Under the pieces are notes generated by a model. The model saw nothing but the letters and a program-made list of their open reading frames with translations, did no database searches and had not been told where the DNA came from. Position numbers and translations under genes: made by a program. From NCBI GenBank assembly GCA_001586965.3, contig LUCW03001368.1:1-37500 (forward strand): a DNA stretch of 37,500 nt, read 5' to 3'. Positions 1 through 9,030 of the stretch are shown in pieces (position 1 is the stretch's first letter; each line of letters begins with the position of its first letter). This DNA comes from Sphaeroforma sirkka. Lineage: Eukaryota > Opisthokonta > Ichthyosporea > Ichthyophonida.

Positions 1-338
1 AAAATCCAATAAGTCTTTTTTTCTTTTTTTTAACTTTTCTTCAGATGGAACTTTATTTTATATCAGCTAATGTATTAACGTGACTTTACGTTATTATGCT
101 GTCTATTTACAAATTAGGCAAGTGGTCATGAACACTTTGTACTCTAGTGAAATTATTCAACAAAGAACCAGCTAGAGGTACTTATTCCCAGTGTGATCGG
201 CGAGGATATTTAGGCTCTTAACAAGAGGCAGTCCTGATCATTCTTACACAAGCTACCACTGCTAAACTCCTAACTGACTAAATTGTATATTTTAGTTTAA
301 TATAGTTTGAAACCTAGTAATTTCCATCGAAGTTTACA
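1..338 (+). repeat. Family B LTR, 3' part (cut by window edge)
   Basis: The segment matches the distal part of the B LTR at 11786-12106 almost base for base, apart from small indels in T-rich runs. It ends with the same terminal bases, ATCGAAGTTTACA. The start of the LTR lies left of the window. The DNA after 338 shows no B internal sequence or primer-binding site, so this is either the 3' LTR of an element to the left or a solo LTR. Confidence 0.85.
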
Positions 339-1298
339 CTTCACTCATGATTCTATAGTAGTTAACAGTTTAATGGGTCTATAACTGTCTGACACCATTT
401 ACCATCCTCTTGACAAATACTATGGTCTAAGGGTATGATTAATGGAACTCAGATGCTGCCAGCTCTCCTCCTCAATATCGACTGCTCATTTTGCCAACAG
501 GTCCCTGTGTAATCACGATTTTGTCAACTTTTGAGCCTGCCAGGATACCTTGGGGAAGCAAGTTCCCATTGGTTCTATCATGAGGATTAGGAAGAGGATG
601 ACTGTTATGATCATAAAGTCTGGGCTAAGAGGTATCTGGGTACCGCGGAAAGGCTTGCCACCGTCTATTGTATCATTCTAGGAGTGACGCTCAAGACCCC
701 AGCTCCTCTCAATTCCCTGATCACGTGCCGTCAAATAGAAAGGAAATAGCCACCATCTGGAAAATTCGCAGCCCATCGAATGTCAGCTGAGCATTATAAC
801 GTGAACATCTAAAGGACAACTGTCCAGCACAAAGCAGCTAAAAAGCGCAGTATTGACCTGTCCGAGTATCTCTCGTTTCGCCATCGATGGAGAAGCCACT
901 TCCATTCAGATCTCAATTTCGCGATCAACAACTGATCTCAAGGACACTTCGTCCGTCTCCAATCTGTGAAGCCATAACAAACAACGATTGATGAATGCCT
1001 TTATTCATTCTGTGAGCCGCGGTGAATGGCAGATATAATCTTCAATTCCATCCGCATGGAGCCCAACTGGAAAGCGCTACCCTGGCACCCAGTTGCGTGA
1101 TCCAATATACTTACACCTTTTTGAAGATTGGCTCGTGAACCGTGAACTACTAGAGTCTCGCAAGCCTTGGTGAATAACCACTATTCGAGGTGCTCTGGCT
1201 CATATGTCACATAAAATAGATGTTTGGTGGTCGACCTATACTGGCGAATATTTCATTAATTTGTCAGATGGATGATGGAGACTCTGGGAGCTACCCTG
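339..1298. other. No gene recognised between two LTRs
   Basis: About 960 bases separate the B LTR end from the A LTR start. Neither strand carries a long open frame, and I recognise no transposon domain, RNA gene or tandem repeat. It may be the target DNA into which the A element inserted, or old element sequence decayed past recognition. Confidence 0.5.
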
Positions 1299-1555
1299 TG
1301 TGGTCAGAATACAAAGTACTTATATTTATTTGATTATTTTAGGTTTATTATTAGTTTTACAGTTTATCAGAATAATCTGATAAACTGGGTTTGGGGTTTT
1401 GCTGGTTTTACAGCACATGACTAATGACTCATTTAAGAGTCAGTCATTTTAGGATTACTGTTTATAATTACTAATAAATGAACAACGTCCCCCCTCCCTG
1501 AGGAGGGAGAACGTTGAGATACAGTTCCCAAGTTATCTCGCGTATACTTACTACA
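1299..1555 (+). repeat. Family A 5' LTR
   Basis: The LTR begins TGTGGTCAGAATAC and ends TTACTACA, giving TGT...ACA termini. The boundaries come from comparing six copies in the window. All share the TGTGGTC start. The copies at 12847-13084 (minus) and 28039-28290 (plus) lose similarity right after the ACA, whereas this copy and those at 15984-16184 and 21788-22022 continue into a shared downstream block. The latter are therefore 5' LTRs with leader. It contains three hairpins conserved in position among the copies. I could not confirm a target-site duplication. Confidence 0.85.
1360..1387 (+). other. Perfect 12-bp hairpin in LTR
   Basis: CAGTTTATCAGA (1360-1371) and TCTGATAAACTG (1376-1387) are perfect inverted repeats around a 4-base loop. 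The copies at 12847-13084, 21788-22022 and 22279-22515 have the same hairpin with one or two mismatches. It is followed by a second small hairpin around GACTC/GAGTC near 1426-1442. The role is unknown; it could be an RNA element of the transcript end or a poly(A)-associated structure. Confidence 0.6.
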
Positions 1556-1596
1556 TTTTTAACTTACCATAGAAGTTGTTAGTTTATTAGTAATTA
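1465..1596 (+). promoter_or_regulatory. Structured RNA element spanning LTR end and primer-binding region
   Basis: The outer stem pairs TAATTACTAATAAA plus AACAAC (1465-1486) inside the LTR with GTTGTT plus TTTATTAGTAATTA (1575-1596) beyond it, with a 2x2 internal loop. Enclosed is a GC-rich hairpin (CAACGT at 1483-1488 with ACGTTG at 1511-1516, plus CCTCC/GGAGG). The 19 bases after the LTR end (1556-1574) are left unpaired. The minus-strand copies at 21744-21869 and 15939-16068 have the same architecture. In the 16-kb copy the stem sequence is quite different yet still fully complementary. The most likely role is in genomic RNA, such as primer presentation or self-priming. Confidence 0.6.
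1556..1574 (+). promoter_or_regulatory. Presumed primer-binding site, atypical
   Basis: The 19 bases directly after the LTR start TTTTTAACTTAC. The same place in the 16-kb copy reads TTTTTAACTAGC and in the 21.8-kb copy GTTTTAAACTTAC, so it is conserved. A site for an intact tRNA 3' end would start TGG (complement of CCA); this does not. Priming may use an internal tRNA piece or the element's own RNA. Location is well supported, mechanism is not. Confidence 0.45.
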
Positions 1597-1703
1597 CAGA
1601 GAAAGCTACAGAATATGAATTAGTCAGTAGCTGGCACATATTTTTTTTTGTTATAAGTATAACAATTGAAAGACAATGCGAACAGAGAATGTCGCATCAA
1701 ATT

Positions 1704-1754
1704 GAACGATTTAGATTATCCGAACGATTTAGATTGAATTGAACGATTTAGATT
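1704..1754 (+). repeat. Three direct 14-mers in A leader
   Basis: GAACGATTTAGATT occurs perfectly at 1704-1717, 1722-1735 and 1741-1754, at 18-19 base spacing. A single related motif (CGAACGATTTAGAC on the minus strand near 21420) occurs in the other A leader. This could be a protein- or RNA-binding cluster, or simple slippage. Confidence 0.7.
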
Positions 1755-2761
1755 GGATTAACGACGTGTGGACGACGAGGATGAAGAAAGAATCTACTAA
1801 TACGAGTGAACCCGAAGAGCGAACATTCCAATCAAGCAGAACATTAACCAGGGTCAACAAGGAAAGTCTCACGACGATCAAATGACGAAATCAGACAATC
1901 AGTCAGAATCCACAGATAAGTAGTCATGTGTGAGTACAGGTAGGAAGGTTGTTTTCAGTGTGAGACAAGTACAAATCGTATTGCAAGCTAATGAGCTTAA
2001 ATTGTATTTAAGCAGTTGTTAGAAGAAAGTTCTTTAGGATCCACAGTAGGGTAATAGAGATGGGAGATGTACATGGTTAGTACCGACTCGGTTAGTACGA
2101 TGACAAAAAAAGAACTCAGCGGCATACTAGATTATTTACAAAAGTTTTCAGAATGGGATATTAGGAAGCATACAGAGACACAAGTAAGCACCTGTGAGTT
2201 ATTAGGAGCATATAAGGGTGGGGGCGCACATAACACGAACGATGCAAGTAACACAAGGTTAAATTGTGAAAATGATATGCGAACACACTCAAATCACTAG
2301 AACTTCCAGATAAATCAGGTCAACGGAGAGGATCAACAGTATGCACAGAAGGTGTGGTTGACGGCAGCTTAGTTTAGGAGTGCAATAACGAGCAATCGTT
2401 CTTAGATCAAGAAGCATATTCCAACAACCGCAACAGCACATGACAAGGACATCACGAGTAAGAAGAGTAAAGAGGAGCGATGAGGGAAGTTCCCAACAGG
2501 GTCCTGCGAATAGGCCGTCATTAGGCCGGAGTAAGAGCTGGCGAGGAGTAGAACAAGAAGTGGCTCCGACTAATGAGGCACTCAACCATATGTTATTGTG
2601 GGATGAAGAGTAAGACAGCTGGTAGTGTTAGAGTATATAGACTATCCACACTACTTATGTTAGTGTAGGAAATAAAACAGTCACGAGGGAACCCACGAGT
2701 TCCTCGGAGATCGATGTCGAGACGTTATGTGTTTGAAGGATGAAATTTAATAGAAAATGGA

Positions 2762-2770
2762 TATTTATAT
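2762..2770 (+). promoter_or_regulatory. TATA-like box upstream of gag start
   Basis: TATTTATAT lies 65 bases before the gag ATG at 2835. The triplicated minus-strand copies keep TATTTATATA 61-62 bases before their gag ATGs (17688-17697, 18838-18847, 19987-19996). The surrounding bases (GTTTGAAGGATG upstream, CAGTTCATTCGCA downstream) are also shared. Conservation at constant spacing suggests a downstream promoter or a constrained leader element. No transcription start can be seen from sequence. Confidence 0.35.
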
Positions 2771-2834
2771 TCAGTACTCTATCAGTTCATTCGCACACAT
2801 TTCTAGTTCTCCATTGACAAACAACTCACCAACC

Positions 2835-5078
2835 ATGTCCTACCCCGCCAAAGTCGTAGACAGCAACTCTTGAATCCTGAGCGCCGCAAGGAAGATGATA
2901 TCGACCGACGTGGAACTAAACGTCGTCAGTCCCATACGGAACGCTCCGCTCCGCACTCAGGTCAGGCACTGGAGGGGCAACAACAGACACATCTTGGGGC
3001 TCCACATATTATTTCCGCGGACGACAAGCAGCCACCAACAGCAAACAAAAATGGACCTGCACAATCTGACGAGGATGTCATATTCGAGGGTGAGACCAAG
3101 GAAGTACCCGACCTGCGTGCGGACAGTAGTCAGACTTTTATTGGTGAACAGGTAGCCAGTGAAGGGCTGTCCCCTCGTTCGTCTCGGGATACTCCAGGGG
3201 CCTTATTTCCCAGTAATGACCCACCACGCCTCCCACCTAACAAGCGGAAGCGTCACCGGAACCGTACCAACAACAAGGAAACGGCACGGGAACAATCGTC
3301 AGCTCAGAAACTCACGGAGCTGATGACACAACAGCAGTCTCTCTTTGAAAAAATACGAACAGAGGTTACAGCGCATAAACGCCGGACGAACTACAATAGG
3401 GCCGGCCGCTAAGGAGAGTTCTTCTGACGCACACGAACGGGTACAGGCAGTACCAGAGGACGAAGACAACCCTACCTTCCGAATTCAAGGCTGTGAGCGT
3501 CCGTTTTATGGACTTGGGTACAAATCACCAGGGTCAGAGGACAGTTCAACCGAGGAGGATGATACTCTGTCTGTCAGTGAGAACACACCAACTTTTCAAG
3601 AGTTCGCACATGAACAAGTATTAGCCAGACAGAATCCTCAAGGTAAGCAGGCGGTGAAGAATAGACAGGACCGATTAAGTACGAACCTGCGCCAACAACA
3701 GCAACGTCAGTGGGGCGAGAAAGAAGCGCCCAGTGAATATGTACAGACACATAAACGACAAGAGAAGGAGACAACAGTGCCTCCGCCCACACCGGCTAGT
3801 ATCGAGAAAAGGCGACAGGCGCTACACGCACGGATACTACAGTTAAGTGACGAGCTATGCCAAGCAATCGAGGAGAATAACACGGCTCGAGCTGAAGCTC
3901 TTCGGGGCGTGATTGAGACACTTCGAGCTACATTAGAGTCCCGACCGGTAGAGAAGCGTCCCGTACCTTCACCACGTACGTGGCCTGATTGGCCGTCGAA
4001 CAGATACTACCTACATGATATCATGGAACGGGACACAAGAGGGGCTCTCCTCGAGGCGTTCAAGAACGCACAAATCGCAGGGCTGGACGAGAGTTGGAAC
4101 CTTACATGGTTTCATAAGGTACTATCTTACTTCAAGGCGGAAAAGTCAACGCTGGACTACATCCGCGACAACTCTGAACGGTTGAAGACATGCACACCTC
4201 AACTACAGATCGAACAGATCTGTTCGCACGAAACACAAGCCACTGTCGATCCCGCGTTTCGCAAGTTAGCCAAGGGCCAAAGTCGGAACATGCACACTCC
4301 TCTTATGGAACAAATGACACAGCTCATGGAGAACCACAGGAGGGCACGTGAACGGTGCCAGACAGATGCCGACTTCCAACAGAATTTAGTGAACCACTGC
4401 ATTGTACAACTGTTAGAAGAAGCTCTCAACGGCCGTACGTATGAACGTACTCTACAGTTGCATCCCAAATGGCAACTGATGGAGACACACGAGCTTATAC
4501 AGCTGTTGAGCCCTGACATTCAGGATGCACAGCAACGTACGGCAGTACGTTTCCAGGGTCGCAACAACCGCGAGGGCCCGACGACCAATGGAAGTCGCGA
4601 CCACACCAATAGCCGCCCCAACCTACAGACGAGTAGACGACAAACGCAGAATTGGACTCAACGGCCCCAACCTACGGTACCAACGACTTGTGCGGGGTGC
4701 CAGGCACAGGCGCCACCAGGTGGTAGGCACATCCCACGGTGTCACCATTTCAGGGCGTCGCAAGCGGTGAGCGCAGAGGGTCGGGCAAGGCTATACGACA
4801 ACAACCGTCCTTTGAGGGACGTACAATCGGTACACAGACCGTCCACAACGTCAACCGCAGGACAGGGGCAGAATACATCCCAGACTAGAGACGTAGTTAC
4901 AATACGTCCGACGCATCAAGTACAGGTGAATGCGATTACACAGGACGAAGACTTGGCTCCACCATCGGAAGCTACAGAGATTCATATCAACACGATCCTT
5001 TACGAAGACTTCGAGCACATGACGTCACCACCAAACCACACCTATGACATGTGGGAGTCGGTAGCCGATCATGCATGA
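2835..5078 (+). pseudogene. gag: Family A gag, frameshifted
   Basis: This is the structural (capsid/nucleocapsid-type) protein of the family A Ty3/gypsy element. The ATG at 2835 is chosen by alignment to the ATGs of the copies at 17626, 18776 and 19925. In this copy one base is missing just after the start, so the ATG frame stops at 2871-2873. Homology resumes in another frame (LNPERRKEDD at 2870) up to about 3412, then shifts again into the long frame 3345-5078. That frame has a charged, Gln-rich N-terminal half and a helical capsid-like region (YYLHDIMERDTRGALLEAF near 4000, through about 4530). A basic tail follows, with a zinc-knuckle-like CAGC...H...C arrangement (C-X2-C-X9-H-X3-C, about 4690-4737). 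It ends at TGA 5076-5078. A matching capsid segment lies at 16186-16590 (minus). Confidence 0.75.
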
Positions 5079-5758
5079 GAGGTGAGGGTGTCTGAGTCGG
5101 ATAGGAGCTTCATATTTGTTACCACGATTGGAGCAGTGATGGCAATACAAGACCCATTGCTGACGTCAGACAACCGAGTCTATATTCAAGTACAAATCAA
5201 CGGACGTACGTTCAAAGCCTTGATAGACACGGGAGCAAATAGAAGTTGTATCTCACAGACATCCGCAGACCTCCTTGGTCGACCAATAACTCCGGCACCA
5301 CCTGGGTCATTTATATATTTAGCTGACAAGGCGGTGCGAACTCCTCGACTGGGGACGACGGAAGTGGTACCTATAAGGTACGGTACCAGAATTATCGACG
5401 GTTCATTAGAATTGATGAACTTGCCGACGGGTATAGATGTTATAGTGGGGCAAGATATGTTGAAAGGCTTGGGCCTATACATAGGCGGTATCCAATCGCC
5501 ACTTGCACCAATAGACCCCACAGAACTAGAAGAGCTCCTCGAACCCATACCACGCCGACGGGCACCTAACACGACGGAACCCGTCGATGTACGCGAACGG
5601 TTGGCACAGGATTTGGAAGCCAATGCGAAAATTGCCGACAACGCGCGCTGTCGTCTGGAAGGGAGTGAGGTAACCATCCCAGTAACCCATGAACAAGCGT
5701 TGCAGATGCGGCGATCGGCGCGTAACTTCGTATCCGATCGATGGCCCCTATGTGGATG
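5079..5758 (+). pseudogene. Family A aspartic protease (start of pol)
   Basis: This is the retropepsin that would cleave the Gag-Pol polyprotein. The active-site motif ALIDTGANRS is at about 5217-5246 (catalytic Asp at 5226-5228), preceded by the strand VYIQVQINGRTFK. A downstream VIVGQDML matches the second conserved retropepsin motif. The frame is the same as that of gag and is separated from it by one TGA at 5076-5078, so there is no ATG and pol would be made by readthrough if the TGA is original. The frame continues into the pre-RT linker (VTHEQALQMRRSARNFVSDRW) and breaks at about 5745, where a one-base shift moves homology into the RT frame. Confidence 0.8.
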
Positions 5759-6655
5759 AACAAGTGAAGAAGTGGTTGACGGATTTGGTGATCACGAAAC
5801 GAACGACACCAACGACTGTTAATCTTCCTCTCCTTGCGGTACCGACATTCGATGCGGAAGGCAACGTCAAGAAGGTACGCGTGTGTTTAGACATGCGTGC
5901 CGTTAACGCGCTTATTCCTGGTGACCAGTTCCTGATCCCCAAGGTCAACGAACTCATATCTCGCCTCAAGAGTAAGAAGTACTACACGACGCTGGACATA
6001 TCGGCTGCATACCACAGGCTGCCCATCCATCCAGACTCACAATACTTATTTAGTTTTACACACGAACGTTATCAGTACTCGTTCACATCAGCACCGTTCG
6101 GTCTTCATGTACTCACGCAGCAGTTTCAACGTACCTTGAGTACAATACTTGATGGCTTACCGGTTCACCACTATATCGATGACATAGTTATCGCCAGTGA
6201 CGGTTATGACGAACACGTTAGGACGGTGCAGAAGGTGATACAACGCTTAACATACCACAGTTTTAAGCTTAACCCTGCCAAGTGCCACTTCGCTATCTCC
6301 GAAGTCATGATCCTAGGGAAGAAAGTATCGGCACAAGGCATTGACATTGACCATGAAAAGCAGGCCAAGCTGATCGACTGGCCCACACCACAACGATACA
6401 AAGATATAGCCTCGGCGTTGGGTTTAGCAAATTACCTCCACGAACATCTGCCTAATTTCGCGAACACGGTTGCACCCTTGCGCGAATTTTGCAAACTCAA
6501 ACCAAAGGAGTTGATAGGTGATCGTTGGGAGGAGAGACATGCACAGGCGTGGCAGGCAATGAAAGACGCAGTGGTGAATGCTGTGGCGTTACACTTTCCG
6601 GTCGACGGCATTCCTCTAAACTTGGAAACCGACGCTAGCGATTACGGTTTAGGGG
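5746..6655 (+). pseudogene. Family A reverse transcriptase
   Basis: This is a Ty3/gypsy-type RT that copies element RNA into DNA. In order it shows NLPLLAVP, KVRVCLDMRAVNALIP, LDISAAYHRLPIHP (first catalytic Asp), FTSAPFGL, then the catalytic box YIDD at 6172-6183. The thumb and connection follow, with KLNPAKCHF and GLANYLHEHLPNF. The fingers-palm-thumb set is uninterrupted from about 5746 to the start of RNase H, where the frame breaks near 6655 just after ETDASDYGLG. It aligns closely with the A-like RT at 14549-15418. Upstream protease and downstream RNase H lie in different frames, which I read as decay. Confidence 0.85.
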
Positions 6656-7000
6656 AGCGCTATTCAATGGGTCAACGGTAAGAAACATTACTTAATGTTC
6701 TTTAGTAAGACTCTGAACCATGCGCAACAGAACTACGCCACACCTATGAAGGAGTTACTGGCATTGGTATATGGACTGACACATTTCAGGGAATACTTGG
6801 ATGGGCAACGGTTTGCGGTCTTCACGGACCACAAGGCCCTTGTATATATGAACACACAGCTCAAGCTTAATCCGATGCTTCAGAGATGGCATCATATCAT
6901 CGCGCCATTCAACTTTACCATATCGCATATACCAGGAGAGTCAAATGTGCTCCCGGACATGTTAAGTAGAGTACACGAGGGGACAGCGGAGCAGGACGAA
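6626..7000 (+). pseudogene. Family A RNase H
   Basis: This is the RNase H domain that degrades the RNA of the RNA-DNA hybrid. The first catalytic Asp is in ETDASDYG at the end of the RT frame. After a one-base shift at about 6655 the rest continues in another frame: FFSKTLNHAQQNYA, PMKELLALVYGLTHF (catalytic Glu), FTDHKALVYM (catalytic Asp), then HIPGESNVLPDMLSR. Length and motif order are normal for Ty3/gypsy RNase H. It runs without a break into the Dam-like domain. Confidence 0.8.
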
Positions 7001-7020
7001 CTCGAAATAATGTATACCGA

Positions 7021-7345
7021 CGGCTGGCAGTTATTCCCTAGTTACTTTGAACAAGCGCAACAACACTTTGGACCGAATGACATAGATGTATTTGCGGACC
7101 CAACCAACGCTCAGCTTCCTCGGTTCTGGACGAAGGATGATGAGGAAGGAGCGTTTGCCCACGACTGGTCGATAGTCGATGGATGGATGAACCCGCCTTG
7201 GGGACAGATACACAGGATGTTACGCAAGATACGAGCCGACGGCGCACGGGCCACAGTATGTCTACCATGGGTACCAAGAGCACCATGGTTCGACCTGTTC
7301 AAGCAGTTATTGCAGACAGAACCGGTGCTGGTACCACGGACACCA
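7021..7345 (+). CDS. Family A Dam-like N6-adenine methyltransferase domain
   Basis: About 100 residues follow RNase H in the same open frame. They show the pattern of the phage/bacterial Dam family (DNA N-6-adenine-methyltransferase type): an aromatic-Gly strand, DIDVFADPTNAQLPRFW, a DW turn, the catalytic-type motif NPPW in GWMNPPWGQIHRML, then ATVCLPWVPRAPWFDLF. In Dam enzymes the (D/N)PP(Y/W/F) tetrapeptide flips and binds the target adenine. A similar domain is known from DIRS-like retrotransposons. Whether it methylates anything is inference. The frame stays open to 7606, but the normal downstream integrase of this copy is missing because of a junction with family B near 7593. Confidence 0.65.
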
Positions 7346-7587
7346 CACACGTTCCTCAAGTACGCTAAGTACGCATGTGGGGAAGACACCATGGGGTCAT
7401 ACCGTAGTAGCACGGGTGGGTCCTCCCAATGGATTCAAACTGGACCCGCTGTTTTCACAGCGACTTGGTTTTTTGCAGAACCAAAGCATACAAAATATGT
7501 CATGTGCTTAGACACAGCGCGAGAAATCTCAGTGGCACTGGCAGATGCAGAGGGTCAACCGGCGTTTGCACAAGCGAGTCCGGCGGA

Positions 7588-7600
7588 GAAACCCCAGTTA
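7588..7600 (+). other. Junction between family A and family B pol
   Basis: Up to about 7590 the sequence is family A, just past the Dam-like domain. From about 7593 it reads as family B RT beginning NLALLAVDQY, the strand equivalent to NLPLLAVP in A. RT therefore appears twice in the same direction. Nothing resembling an LTR end marks the join, so it is more likely a recombination, template switch or deletion than a simple insertion. Confidence 0.6.
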
Positions 7601-8404
7601 ACTTAGCTCTCTTAGCGGTCGATCAATATAAATCTGATGGAACGTTTAGTAAAACAGAGTAGTACAGACCTGTCGCCAATCAACAAACTAATTCCGCAAC
7701 ATAGTTTTCCCTTACCTAAGATAAGCGAGATACTACGCAAAATGGAGGTGCGACTATCTTTTCCAAGATAGACTTAAAAGCTGCATTCCATCAACTACAG
7801 ATATATGAGCCTCATAGGAAATACTTTTCCTTTACTTGGCAAGGTAAAAGAAGTACCAGTTTAAAGGTGCACCTGAAGGACATTACACATGTTACCTTCT
7901 TTCTTCCAACAAGTTATGATGGAACTATTTGCGGACCTGTCGTATAACGTATCAGTCTATTTAGATGATATAGTTATCTTTACAAAGACAACACATGAAC
8001 ATGCTAAACTCGTTAAAGAAGTCTTAAAGCGACTTAACCATGCTAAACTTAAGATTAACGAAGACAAGTGTTCTTTTGCTAAAGATACTATACACTTACT
8101 TGGCTACAAAGTATCTGCAGCAGGGGTAGAAATTGATCCTGGCAAGAAACAGTTTCTGTTGGATTTATCAACACCAATTACTGGAAGAGATGTGAACTCT
8201 GTGTGTGGGTTTGTTAACTTCTTCTCGGATTCGGTACCGCATCTTTCTCATTACTTAAAGCCTTTCAGTCACCTACGGCTGCACAAAGGACCTTTGGGAA
8301 AGCTTTGGACTAAAGAATGTGATGATGCATTTAAACTAGTCAAAAGTAAAGTAATGGACGCACCCATCATGCAGTACCCTGTGGATGGTGTCCCATTCAA
8401 GTAG
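7593..8404 (+). pseudogene. Family B reverse transcriptase (5'-truncated, frameshifted)
   Basis: This is a Ty3/gypsy RT distinct from family A. Homology starts at NLALLAVDQYKSDGTF and passes through a stop near 7660. It shifts frame at least twice in the fingers/palm (HSFPLPKISEILRKM, then an ATIFSKIDLKAAFHQL-type stretch with the first catalytic Asp). From 7889 it is open: FFQQVMMELF, the catalytic YLDD near 7960, KLKINEDKCSF, and the connection. It ends at a stop at 8402-8404 caused by a small shift entering RNase H. The gag, protease and N-terminal RT of this B copy are absent. The B protease-RT linker is seen in the reversed fragment at 12661-12846. Confidence 0.8.
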
Positions 8405-9030
8405 CAACCGACGCTTCAGATCGAGCGGTAGGTGGAGTGCTTTACCAAACGATAAATGGTAAACCGCGCTACATACAATTCTTTAGCAAGAGTTATAATA
8501 AGAGTCAACGGAATTACCCTACCGTTAAACAAGAGCTCCCTTGCTATAGTTACTGCGCTAAGACAGTTTAAAGACTACCTTTATGGAAGTTACTTTACTG
8601 TCGCCTGTGATCAAAAGTCTTTAACATACTTAAAAGATATGAACCCTGATTCACAGTTGGTGAGCCGCTGGCATGACATTATTGCCAAGTTCGCTTTTAA
8701 TATAACACATGTGGAGTGCTTTACCAAACGATAAATGGTAAACCGCGCTACATACAATTCTTTAGCAAGAGTTATAATAAGAGTCAACGGAATTACCCTA
8801 CCGTTAAACAAGAGCTCCTTGCTATAGTCACTGCGCTAAGACAGTTTAAAAGACTACCTTTATGGAAATTACTTTACTGTCGCCTGTGATCAAAAGTCTT
8901 TAACATACTTAAAAGATATGAACCCTGATTCACAGTTGGTGAGCCGCTGGCATGACATTATTGCCAAGTTCGCTTTTAATATAACACACATACCAGGAAT
9001 ACATAACCATCTTCCTGACATGCTCTCTCG
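8398..9030 (+). pseudogene. Family B RNase H with internal duplication
   Basis: RNase H motifs appear in order: ATDASDRAVGGVLY (first Asp), YPTVKQEL region (Glu), ACDQKSLTYL (Asp), then HIPGIHNHLPDMLSRL. A 279-base segment is present twice in tandem, so the middle and C-terminal parts of the domain are encoded twice. The second copy leads into the correct downstream sequence. Small indels differ between the two copies. The reversed fragment at 12390-12660 has the domain without the duplication. Confidence 0.75.
8432..8989 (+). repeat. 279-bp tandem duplication within B RNase H
   Basis: 8432-8710 and 8711-8989 are near-identical, both starting GTGGAGTGCTTTACC and ending in TAATATAACACA. They differ by a few single-base indels and substitutions, such as an extra A in the AGTTTAAA run of the second copy. 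The junction falls at a short ACACA/ACAT match, consistent with slippage or unequal exchange. Confidence 0.85.

Larger units (their letters stand above)
1556..2834 (+). other. Family A untranslated leader
   Basis: About 1.28 kb lies between LTR and gag start. Parts align with the minus-strand leader at 20074-21787, including a GAACGATTTAGATT-type motif and a block near 2060-2100, but spacing and sequence have diverged strongly. The best open frame is 77 codons (2067-2300). It is not clearly conserved in the other leader, which has stops in the matching block, so I do not call it a gene. Confidence 0.55.

Noticed and set aside
1..338. 5' LTR of an element extending to the right
   Set aside because: The bases after 338 show no primer-binding site or B leader, and the next feature is an unrelated A LTR.
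2067..2300. 77-codon frame in the A leader as a separate gene
   Set aside because: It is not preserved in the other A leader, which has stops in the matching block, and it has no recognisable domain.
5076..5078. Reassigned TGA codon (altered genetic code)
   Set aside because: TGA, TAA and TAG all appear as terminators or inactivating changes in these copies; one in-frame TGA at a gag-pol boundary is better explained by readthrough or mutation.
5186..5677. 163-codon minus-strand frame
   Set aside because: It is a shadow of the protease frame on the plus strand, which has clear motifs.
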